This document shows, in pieces, positions 54,728 to 64,000 of a DNA stretch of 64,000 bases. Origin of the DNA: Dipteris shenzhenensis. Taxonomy: Eukaryota > Polypodiophyta > Polypodiopsida > Gleicheniales. How positions within the stretch are numbered: position 1 is the stretch's first letter; every line of letters begins with the position of its first letter. The translations under genes and the position numbers were made by a program. The DNA lies in assembly GCA_047967505.1 (NCBI GenBank), contig CM106538.1; one strand, given 5' to 3'. The notes beneath the pieces are model-generated. The model was not told the DNA's origin and made no database searches. It worked only from the letters and a program-made list of their open reading frames with translations.

Positions 54728-54759
54728 GGCCCCAAAATGAGCTCCCTTTTTTCCTAATG
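54728..54759 (-). repeat. Right terminal inverted repeat
   Basis: Read on the minus strand it begins CATTAGGAAAAAAGGGAGCT and ends TCATTTTGGGGCC, the inverted copy of 43015-43046 with two mismatches. Confidence 0.92.
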
Positions 54760-56138
54760 CTAGGCTATGGTGCTCGAACATTCCCATATAGTGTCCTAGT
54801 GCTAAATCCACACCGATGATGTCACCTCGACCCCCTTTACGTGTCGCAAACTGATCAACTTCGATGACGTCTTGAAAATTGAGATAACATCAATAATCTT
54901 CTCAATGCCAAACTAAGAACATAAATTCATTCATATTGACAAAATATCATGAGCTTACAATGTGGGCAGCATCTTGTTCATCCATTCCCGACCGAGTTAT
55001 ATCGATGGAGCTTTTGCTCTCATCAATTGCTGGAGGTGGTGCCGATGATGAGGCCTCTGCAGTATTCTCAAGTCTTTGGCGTTTCTCGTTTCTGTGCCCT
55101 CTCTGGCTCCAATCTTTCTTGGACCTCACAGAACTCCGTCTCTGTAACTGGTGCATTAGTAGAGTCATGCATTTCCTCCCACACAGTTAAGATCGGATGC
55201 TCCAAAGTGTTTGCAGGTGCCAAATTTGTGCACCTATCCAACCCCTCTTCTAGGTAACCTAAGTTACTACTACTCTCCCAAGTGGAGAGTGCCCCGAGTA
55301 CTTCATCTTCTCTCAAATTTTTAATATATTGAATGTCAATCAATAATAAATATTCTCTGTTTTCAATCAAAATATACGGAAGGGTTTGCATCAAAACCTC
55401 ATCCGTCATACCTTCTTCCTCCTATTTTTGCTCTCCTTCCTCCTCTTCCTCTTCTAGCTGTCGTGTGGGGGATGATGTCCCACCTCCTTCGGGAACCACA
55501 ACCAACTTTGTCGTCTGCTCTATTTCTGCTATGTGCTTTCCCTTGTCCAAAGTTGCACTAGACCAATCTAGAGCAATGGCGGCTTCCGCAACCACATCAG
55601 GATTCTCCTCAACGTCCACATCTTGCCCTGCTGCTAGAAGAAGAGGTGGCTTTACATTGATGAATGGAGGTGCATCTGTGTCCTCCATTTCCAAAAGAAT
55701 TACACAATAGGCTATTTCCAAGGATACAAAACGAGTTCCTATAGGACCCGCTTGCAGATCCAACTCTTCATCCTTGGAAATCCTTCTAAAACTTTTTGGA
55801 CTAAGGGATTTGCAAATTCTTTGCAATCTAAACTTGAAAGTGCTATCAACCCGGCAACAGTTAATGAAGAGATTCACAGGAACCCACTGTACTCTATCTA
55901 TGTCTAGCCGGATTAGGTAAGGCTTGATTTTCTCTCTCACGTAATCTACCACATCTCTAAAGAGATCTAGATGCTTGTGGACTGTGCCGATGACATCTAT
56001 TTGACGATGAAAAATGTCATACAACTCTGCCTCTCTACTTGAATGACGAGTAGAAGTGACGAAGTCATGGTATGCCTCGTGGGGTGTGGCCATTGGAGGT
56101 TTGTGGAAGATGGCAATAGCAGGCTGTCTAGGAGATGA
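54760..56138 (-). pseudogene. Outer gene B, N-terminal and middle part
   Basis: On the minus strand the segment carries AELYDIFHRQIDVIGTVHKH (counterpart of FHLYHSIFNMEFSMSSVLEQ in inner gene B) and VQWVPVNLFINCCRVDS. An acidic linker follows, with a TAG at about 55421, then LPYILIENREYLLLIDIQYI (counterpart of LPGVLIGGKDYVFLHDIECM). A frameshift near 55100 leads to MDEQDAAHI at a GT donor (about 54966). The next exon (about 54880-54760) reads GGRGDIIGVDLALGHYMGMF and is cut by the inner element; it continues at 43014. Four defects or so mark it as a pseudogene. The true start may be the ATG near 56093. Confidence 0.78.
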
Positions 56139-56345
56139 GGACAATAAAGGCTATGTCAATCCTAACGGCCCTTTATATAGTTGACTTCAGTCTCTTTAAA
56201 TACCTTAAAGGTCCAACTACAATTTAGATAATAAAATATTGGACAATGTAATATATTGGCCTAAATAATTTGCCATCATATTCCACTCCTACCTCCCCCC
56301 GCCACCCAAAATAATGGTTTTTTTTTTGGAATTTAGGAGGCCCTA

Positions 56346-56600
56346 TGTTAGTACAAATGACATCACACTTAACAAAAACTATTACATTTAGTCAAAAACT
56401 ATTACATTTAGTCAAAAACTATTACAACACAATTTCAAAAGTTTTACATTTATTCAAGTGCTATTACAACACACTTCAAAAACTATATCATATTTTCAAA
56501 ACTATTACAACACACATCAAAAACTACTAATTTTATTAAGTATACTCATTGCCAGTACAAATGACATCACACTTCAAAAACTATTACATTTATTCAATAC
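56346..56600. repeat. Short tandem repeats between outer B and C
   Basis: AAAACTATTACA(T)TTA(G/T)TCAA-like units repeat about ten times with variations, bounded by two copies of GTACAAATGACATCACACTT. No H3 or Ulp1 gene is present here, unlike the B-C interval of the inner element. Confidence 0.75.
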
Positions 56601-56603
56601 CCG

Positions 56604-57521
56604 TATGAATGGACAAGTTATAAGGAGGCTTCCATTTCTCAAGCATTAATGTTCCTTCGAGTTGCCTTCTCACTATCTTCCCATTTAGTGTAAAGAAAAA
56701 ATCACTATCATCAAAGGTGATAGCGATATATTCTCGAACATGCTTCAAGCTCCAACTACCTATGACCTCAAGATATTGGATATCCCCATTGGGCATATGT
56801 ACCTCTACCTCTGTGGTGTCCACTACATCACAATCCATAGGTATCCATGTGCCATGATTATTTTTCCAACGTCTGTAAGTGTATCTCATGTAGTAAATAC
56901 TTCGCACTACTTGATATCTTATTACTATACTTTCTTGAGTAAGTATACATCGAAAATGGTCTCCCTTCTGCAAACCTTCCCTAACATCCCACATTGGGTA
57001 TAGAAGATTATCAAGAAATTCATTTTCTAGGCCTTTGCATACCCACATGGTCTTTGTCTTGTGAATGAAGACTGATTTGAAAAAATAAATAAATGTAATG
57101 GAGGGCATGAACCAACTAACACCCACATATTTTGAACCGAAAGTAAACTTCATTGATGATTGAATATTTGATCTCATGTTCATTCTAAATGCATCTATAG
57201 AGAATGGATCAGGAAGAGGCCATTCTAGACTATCAAAGTTAGGGAGAGGAATAGGACATAGGCTTCCATATGCACCTTCTCTTCGAGGAACTTGGTAACA
57301 TAAATTATAGAAAAAAATACTAGACTTTGTCAAGGAGGCAGCACTCCGTCCTGAGAACATTAATTCCCCAATATTTGAATGGAAAGCTTGAAATATTCCC
57401 GTGAGACTATCCAGAGGCTAGGTTTCAACTTTGGTGCAGGGAAAGATATCTACATAGAAAGCAAAGAAAGATGTTAATGGGCCAATCAATCTCTCTCACT
57501 CTCTACCTATCTCTCTCTCTC

Positions 57522-57556
<35 letters not shown>

Positions 57557-58032
57557 ACTCACAAATCTCTCCCCTCTACTATCTCCCCCTAACACCCCTC
57601 ACCCACCCCATCTCTCTCTCTCTCCCTCCCCCCCTCCCCCTCTAGTATCACCACAAGACACCCTCTCTCAAAACGCATGCTCACATACAATCATTAGAAT
57701 ACACAATTGAACTGAAAATGAAAAAAAGTTAATGTAAAAGAGAGATACAATTTGAAGGAAAGCAAGTTTGACTGGCAGGATCCAAGTTCATGTCTCGAGC
57801 CATGTACACATGCTGAACCTTCACCCAACAATGCGACCCTCTCAATGCTTCTCTTTTTCTTTGCTCTATCCTTTCTAGAAAGCTTGAATGGACCTATTGC
57901 AGATGGTTGCATTGTGACCCATGACATTAACCTAAACTCTTGAGGGATCCAAATATCACTGTTGTCCTTCAAAATGCGACCCACACAAGATTGAATCGAT
58001 AGCTTTGGCCTAGGGAAAGGGGAGTGCTTCAC
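56604..58032 (-). pseudogene. Outer gene C
   Basis: Minus-strand exon 1 (to about 57749) includes SWVTMQPSAIGPFKLSRKD, matching AWVLMQPSKRKRPQ of inner gene C, and ends at the same phase and an ATTGTAT donor. Exon 2 starts at 57449 and reads IFPCTKVET, then a TAG where the inner copy has Trp, then FSGRSAASLTKSSIFFYN, FDSLEWPLPDPFS and the C-terminal NGDIQYLEVIGSWSLKHVRE and FFFTLNGKIVRRQLEG. The second intron of the inner gene is absent here. A (CT)n run fills the intron. The stop makes it a probable pseudogene. Confidence 0.78.
57488..57622. repeat. (CT)n-rich low-complexity run
   Basis: CT dinucleotide runs with CA and CCC interruptions inside the outer gene C intron. The open frame here is an artefact. 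Confidence 0.95.
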
Positions 58033-58039
58033 GGTGGAA

Positions 58040-61000
58040 AGCCACTAGCGCCCCTTCCTAGGTTGAAATTCCAATGTTAAAGCTCTAGAAGTTTTGTTGA
58101 CATTGATGTCTTCAATCTACCCACTGTCAGAATTTAAAAGCATCATGAGAGCTGATCTTTTAAGGAAGAACTCATCGGCTGACCTTGGCAACTTCAACAA
58201 TGTGTGTCAAACTTTGCATGTCAGTACTTCTTATCCTATACCCATGTCCTTGAACGTGATTGGTCTGTTGCACTGCACCATTATGACACTCTTAGCAAAG
58301 CCTTTGAAGCTTCGTGGAAGCATGCTGAGTGGGAGCATAGCCATGGTGTTAGCATACACCTTCTAGCAAGCAGATTAAGACATGGTTAAGGTCGCACGAA
58401 TAGGGCATGGGTCGGCCAGACATGGCTAGGAAGTGGGAAGGGGGGGGGGGGGGGGGGCACATTCTCTTAGAGCAAGGTCCCATGGACCGGCTATCTCCAC
58501 CCTGAGTGACGTAGACCAGAAGGAGTAGTCCCTATGGTCATCCTGGAGTTGCTACTGCAGAGGAGTTAGAGAGCTTGCCAAAGAGGTCGTAGCGTGTGGC
58601 AGAGGTAGCTGAAATAGGCTACAAATTCCAAAAATGGAAGCAAGAGCAGTTAGGAATCGGCCCAGAACTTCCGAAACTCCAAGAGTGGGAGTTTCCAGAT
58701 GCCAGGGGGTGCCCTAGGGCACCTTCTAAATTCACTCAGTTCATCCGACTACCGGAGATTGGCACTTACGTCAATTGATGCGGTTGGTGGAGATACCCGA
58801 TCCATGGGGCCTTGCTCTTAATGGAGTTCACCCTTCACCATGTCAAGCATGGCTAAATTTCCTTGGTCCTCTTGTAGTGGATTCTCCTTCTTCTTCTTGC
58901 TTTTCTTCTTCTCACCATGTGAGTGCAGTGTCATCCATCAATCTTTCACTGTGGATGTCACAAATGTCCCTCGAGTTGAAAAATAAAGGGTATTGACTTG
59001 TTTGATGCCACCACAAAAGCAAACGGCCTGCCTAACCCATGCAAACGGGCTGCGTAGTCAGAGTATAGTAGGATCTCCGATTTGCTGCCACGCGTTATTC
59101 TTCTTGCAAAATGAAGTGAATTCTTCTGTACTTACAGGGAATTCCCACGCTTCTTGTTTCGTTGCCCTATTTCTACGAATTGGCAAAGAATAGTAACCCT
59201 CCCGAAGAATCGCCTTCTTGATCGGTTAGCATCGGAGAAGAGGGCAACGTCAAGTGTGAAGATAGCAGGAAGACTTTTTCAAGGAGAATCGAGCCAATGT
59301 GCTCCTTTGAATTAGCTTGCAATCAGCCTAAAACATAGGAAACCAGCTCACGCTCGCACGTTCCCACGATCGTCTCTCTTAACGCTCACCCTCTTTCTCC
59401 GTCGTGGCGTGAGAATGTCCTCGTAACCGGAGGGAATCGTGTGCACGTAACTCTGATAACGACTCAAACATGTGCTAGGCAGAGGGATAATCTCCCCACA
59501 CACGTGTGCCCCATCTATCTCGGTTCTCCTCAAGGCCGTAATCGAGAGATCCGGACTCGTGCGGTCTCTTCACCGGAAATACTCGACCCCATGCAACCCG
59601 CCAACATCCGGGAGATGTCCAGCCATCCTGGGCCCCCGGAAACTACCACTCCGAGAGTTCCTGACTATTCTTGGCTATGCATTCATGAATTCCCACCGGT
59701 TCTTCTCTGCCATCACCAGTCAGATTGCGCCACAGACATCCTCACGCCCTGCAGCGGATTGAGCTGGCTCTTTCATGGGGCCTCAACCAAAAACAAAGGA
59801 GCTCAAAAATGAAATTTCCGTCCTCGGTTATTTCCACTCAGGATCCCCTGCTTCTCCGTTGCATGGGTATTCCCTAGGATCCTCCGTGGTCACAGCACTG
59901 GTCTCCGGTATCATTCCAGGCCCACACTCTCTCTTTTCTTACGTGTACTTGATTCTGCTTGTGCACGAGTTGCATTCTATTGCACTTCAGATCTTTCTGA
60001 GACCATCTCCATCTCTCCTAGAGTAGACTTTGTTGAACAACGTATCCCCGACTCGTGGTTTAAAAAATACGAAATAGTACAAAAACTAAAAATCCTCAAG
60101 ATGTCAAAAATTCAAACAGATAAATTCGCAAGGTTGATATTCAAGATTTTAGTAACACAGAAAGTGAGACTCCTTTAAACTGAAAACCAACCCCGTCAAT
60201 CACTGCACAGAAATCTTCTAGCGATGGAAGTTCGACACGAGGTAGCGATGGTAAGTCCCATACTTGCTTTTAGTTTCAGATAAAAATGTCAAGTTTAGGC
60301 TAAGAAACTGTCCCTTGGATCAAACCAACAGATCCCATTTCCATGGAGAACAGCTAATTGAAACAACAGGACACTTATGTACAATAGGGTACGATGAGTA
60401 CACTAGGTTGAGGCAAAGCCACGCATCCAAGGCCAAATTGAAGATATGCGCAATCTCTCTATAGAACAATTTTCAGAATGTCCTACAGTTGTGGGCAAAT
60501 CTACTATACGTATAGGATCGCATCCAATCTAGCAAAACCTAGTTTGGCATCCATCCAACACCATTTACAACCTAAAACTAGCAGAAACTCTCTGATGAAA
60601 GCCAGTGTTAACGTGGCCAATATGATGCATGCGGCACAACTAGCTAGACAACAGCCAAGGTTTTTCCCCATAGCCCATCACATTTTCGCAAATTGACGTA
60701 AAAACAAAGCAAAGATAGGCCATATCACCAATAAGGTAGAAAGATGCAAAAGTCATTGCCTGCCCATTCTTGAAAGGCACTTTGCCAGGCCAAAATATGG
60801 CAGAGCACCGTCAACCTCAGAAGACAGTAAACAACAAAACACTGATACTTACCTAGGTTGCTTCAGAAAGATGATTATTGGATTGCCGTGGGCACATTAC
60901 AGACCAGCCTTTCCCTCACATCAACATAACATAGTATACCTTTGTAAGACTAGAATATATCCAATCATACAAATAAGGAGTTTTCGTCGTTCTTAAAAAG

Positions 61001-61600
61001 GTTTTAGACTCTTTGTGGAAGCGTAGAAAATGGTTAGAACATGGCTCAATTTGAATAGGTTTGCCTTTGATAGTCGTGAAGATTTGGTGTGAATGTCCTA
61101 ATTTGGATACACTGTTAGGTGTCCATGTAGGAAATGATGTTTTCTCGAGACTTGTGCTTCACGTTAACTCTCCTGCTGACTCCCACAAACTTTGCACTTA
61201 AACAAAAGAAAACAGAAAATGCCAGTTCTGGCCGTTGTGTAGGAAATATTAGATCAAGAGTATTTTGCTCTTGCAGATGTACACTGCAGTATCTTTAGAT
61301 GATAGCATGCATTATTCATCACTGCAGTGTCTCAACGAATGGAATAAATGCAAAATGGATTATTGCTTTGGTGGTAAAAGAATTTACATTATTGGAACAA
61401 AAGACCACCACTTTACAAGTGTGCTGTCCTCCGAGGACAGACAGATAGATCAACTCCACGTGCTGCAACAATTCATTGTACCAGCATGACAGAGCGAGGA
61501 GATGTTTTGATCGAGATCTGTACAACGACATTGTGCACATTCTCGTTGCTATATTCCTTGATCCTGTGTGAATGGCATTAGCCTTGTATTTGCCCTCCAT
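58040..61600. other. Intergenic stretch, no gene recognised
   Basis: A poly-G run (58440-58457) and several short open frames (58596-58778, 59441-59812 and others) are present without recognised motifs. The part at about 58780-60030 is GC-richer than its surroundings, with more even codon-like texture, but no homologous protein could be named. The right end of the outer transposon should lie near 58.1-58.6 kb, yet no terminal repeat is visible. Confidence 0.4.
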
Positions 61601-61651
61601 TGTGAGGGTTCCATTGTAGTATACATAGTGAGCTTCCTTTCAAAACTGTTG

Positions 61652-63941
61652 CTAAAACCTGCTGTGATGACGTCTTCGTTTCCATTTTACTAGATGCTGC
61701 AGAAATTCAAGGACCTGACATGGGGCAGAAATTTTGTTAGTCTATAGAACATAAGATACAAGGGTGTAACTGCCCTGGGAGTGCCCACTTAGAAAAACAC
61801 AGATGCTTAGGTATTTCTACCGATTTTTGGAAACAAATACCTCGCCTGGATCACGAAGCAAACACACTGCGTTTGTTTCCTTGACAACATTCGATACAAG
61901 TATACCAAGTCCATGCTTTCTTCTGATCAACACCTGCCGAATCAAATGACATGCTCAGAACAAGTGCCTTCAAAGATAAATGTTCAAATATTTCCTCAAT
62001 AGCATGCCTGCAAGCTAACCAGGGTATACAAATCATAACAATTTATGTCAGGCCTGGAGAAAAGAAACAGTCCAAACAGATTAAAAAGGGCTTCATTGGG
62101 GGCGGGGACAAGGGGGTGTTTGTTATGCACGTCTTCGAGTAAATTTACCAATTTCCACAATAAAAACAACTCTCTTACTTTGAAAGCATCTTCGTCAGTG
62201 CGATCATCTCCTACATAGATAGGGAACACATCATTCCGATTCCCGAGACCTGTCAATATTCACAAATGTGAATTGTCATTAGTGATCTCTAACAGTCAAT
62301 TATGCAGAGCTTTAGTATAGAGATCAATCATCTCTTTTAGGTTTGCAGTTACAGTCTTACCAAGCGTCTTTAGCAAGTAGTCCAGTGCCTTTCCTTTGTT
62401 CCATGCTATGGGAGGGCGGACTTCCAAGATCTGAGAGACATGAACATATCCTTTTAGTTCTTGAACACCGTTTCATCATTTCTCCTGCAAACAACTGCAC
62501 AACATAAGTGGAATTTTACCTTTCGGCCTTGAGTCAGGCAAAGAGTTGGATAAGACTTCAGGACCTCTTGCACCTGTTCTGCTAATGCAAGCCAATTCTG
62601 GGAAAAACAATTCAAACATGATTACAATGTAAAGATGTAAAGAAACGGTACTCCAGCAATTCCACAAAGTTTGTTTCTCTCACACTGCATGTACTTGCAG
62701 GATCTGAAACAGTCCTTTTCCAAGGAAAGAGCATACTTATGCCATAACTGTTGTACAAAAAGACCCCTAGATACATACCTCCTCTTTCACACATCGAAAA
62801 TGCACACTGATGCAAAACTTGTTGTGTTCAACCTTTGCTCCAAGCACTTTCTTCGCCTTATCCTCCAAAAGCTTGAAGACCTGCATACGCTACTTCTATC
62901 AGATGATGCACCAAGCATGCACCAATATATACACACTTGGATGGCTGATGACAACGCACATTGATAGGAACATATTTTGAGAGCCTTAAGCAAATTTTCC
63001 ATTTCATCACAAATATACATACATACATCAAATAACAAACATCACAGAAATAAATGCGGGAAAGGAGTACAGAATAAGATTCACACATGCTGGAGGAGAG
63101 AGAACATTAGAACAAGGGAGGCAGATGTTGCCATGATAAGCTGACTTTACCTCATTCATGACATGAGTGTACTCACTGGCTGGCTGAAAGAGTACCACTT
63201 CATTACCCTGCAAATTAAATCCACAACCCGGTTTTTAGAGTAACATTCAAACCCAGATTTAAAGACCCAATAAAAAGGACAACATTTCTACATAGTAACT
63301 TTTGAAAAAAGTAGTGCAAAAAAACCCCTTTAAAAATCAGTGAAGTTTTTTGAATGGGTTTTTGCTCAGTAAGGTGAACAAAAAGAGAGAGATCCAGAGC
63401 CGTGCTCTCAGTTCTAAGCAAGGAACTGGGAAAGTGTACGGGATCCACGTCAGACACTCGAAATACACACTCCAAGTACAAGCCCTCTTATATTACCCTT
63501 GGAGCACGCATTCACTGGATTTGGGGTAGATGGGAATGTGCGCATGGGTTAATAACTTAATAGAAGCCGTTTTCTAGATTCTCATGGAACCCTGAAAGGA
63601 ATTGTTTTACCCTTTTCTTTCAAAAAGGGCAGAAGGTAGGAGCACTGGCAGGAGGGGGAGGGGCAGGGGATGGTTGTTTTCTCTGTGTTAGGGAAGGTGA
63701 GCAGCTGGAGCTCTATGATGTGTTCTCCTGAGAGCTTTATTGGACCGTGTTTGAGCCATGGAAAAAACACTGGCCTCTTCACAGAACTGCGGATATCACT
63801 AAAAAGTTTGGAAGTTACCTTATCATCCATTGTTTTGGTCCCTGCATCCCTGCACCCATTACAACCTTCTGCAGGTCCCATTATGTCCATTCCATGACTG
63901 CCTGCATAATATAGCTCAGGTAGTTGCACAAATTCATAAAC
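61652..63941 (-). CDS. TPP: Trehalose-6-phosphate phosphatase, 3' exons
   Basis: Eight minus-strand exons with clean GT-AG borders: 63941-63819, 63207-63151, 62880-62779, 62597-62520, 62430-62361, 62249-62179, 61933-61841 and 61714-61652 (stop TAG). They encode plant TPP motifs: ELYYAGSHGMDIMGP, GNEVVLFQPASEY, NKFCISVHFRC, YPTLCLTQGRK, EVRPPIAWNKGKALDYLL and YVGDDRTDEDAFK, the last being the HAD-type Asp motif. The enzyme removes phosphate from trehalose-6-phosphate, a sugar signal, in the cytosol or nucleus. The N-terminal exons with the nucleophile DYDGTL motif should lie beyond 64000. No defect is seen; this is an ordinary host gene and the most certain one in the window. Confidence 0.96.
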
Positions 63942-64000
63942 CTGCCAGAGAGAAAGGTGCTTCTTTATGGGGCTTCACACAGTTACAAGCTCGCTATAAT

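Larger units (their letters stand above)
43015..54759 (+). mobile_element. Intact-looking H3-Ulp1-carrying DNA transposon (inner copy)
   Basis: An 11,745-bp unit bounded by 32-bp terminal inverted repeats. It contains four multi-exon genes whose splice models, read by eye, give uninterrupted frames: transposase (+), B (-), H3-Ulp1 (+) and C (-). They form two convergent pairs joined head to head. The right end and the orphan terminus at 5764 share subterminal sequence (CTCTCAACCAAT). The element lies inside gene B of an older relative. Direct joining of the flanks (without any duplicated bases) restores that reading frame and its alignment length, so no target-site duplication is seen. I do not know a described superfamily with this gene set. 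Confidence 0.9.
27545..58100 (+). mobile_element. Outer, decayed copy of the H3-carrying DNA transposon
   Basis: Four homologues of the genes in the intact inner element (43015-54759) lie in this span: transposase (+), histone H3-like (+), gene B (-) and gene C (-). Two insertions split it: a gypsy element at 28496-37483 and the inner element at 43015-54759. Without them about 9.8 kb remain, similar to the 11.7 kb of the inner element. Stops and frameshifts in every gene except the H3 core show that it is inactive. I could not find its terminal repeats, so both limits are approximate. Gene order differs from the inner copy in the position of H3. Confidence 0.75.

Noticed and set aside
43018-54756. 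A TA target-site duplication with ends starting GGGAAAAAGG
   Set aside because: A TA lies next to both ends, but all three family ends agree further out, from CATTAGG. Removing a TA-flanked unit also leaves eight extra bases that break the outer gene B frame.
58780-60030. Possible organelle-derived insertion
   Set aside because: The stretch is GC-richer than its surroundings and looked organelle-like at first, but no chloroplast or mitochondrial gene could be recognised.

Overview
The window reads as nuclear DNA of a land plant with a large, repeat-rich genome. It has few host genes, many nested and decayed retrotransposons, GT-AG introns of roughly 50-700 bp, plant-type LTR retrotransposons and a plant-type trehalose-6-phosphate phosphatase gene. 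The species cannot be named from the sequence; a fern, lycophyte or other large-genome plant would fit. All splice models were read by eye from frame and GT/AG signals.

Layout. Positions 1-2.7 kb hold a decayed Ty1/copia element on the minus strand, with one LTR flanked by both a primer-binding site and a polypurine tract. Positions 2.7-27.5 kb are mostly relics: three related copia-type LTRs, several broken Ty3/gypsy pieces, two LINE fragments, (GA)n arrays and a foldback repeat. One multi-exon candidate host gene of unknown function lies at about 22.2-23.6 kb. Positions 28.5-37.5 kb are a young Ty3/gypsy element with nearly identical LTRs. It has an archaeal-type RNase H ORF upstream of gag, while the RNase H inside pol has lost catalytic residues. 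The 3' exons of a trehalose-6-phosphate phosphatase lie at 61.7-63.9 kb on the minus strand.

The main discovery is a DNA transposon family that carries a histone H3 gene. The inner copy (43015-54759, 11.7 kb) has 32-bp terminal inverted repeats and four intron-containing genes with open frames. In order they are a DDE transposase (+), unknown gene B (-), a histone H3-like domain fused to an Ulp1/C48 SUMO-protease-like domain (+), and unknown gene C (-). The transposase has the zinc ligands and final-Glu spacing of RAG1/Transib-type enzymes. An older outer copy (about 27.5-58.1 kb) has diverged homologues of the transposase, gene B and gene C, plus its own histone H3-like gene without Ulp1 and in a different position. 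The gypsy element sits inside the outer transposase, flanked by a 5-bp duplication. The inner element sits inside outer gene B. Joining its flanks directly restores the gene B frame without a gap. A third, orphan terminus of the family lies near 5.8 kb.

How the genes may work together is inference. The transposase would move the element; B and C are conserved partners of unknown role; and the H3-Ulp1 protein could enter or dock on chromatin and act on SUMO-dependent silencing. Six copies of a short hairpin lie in gene B intron 1 and in the divergent B/H3-Ulp1 promoter region, and may be regulatory.
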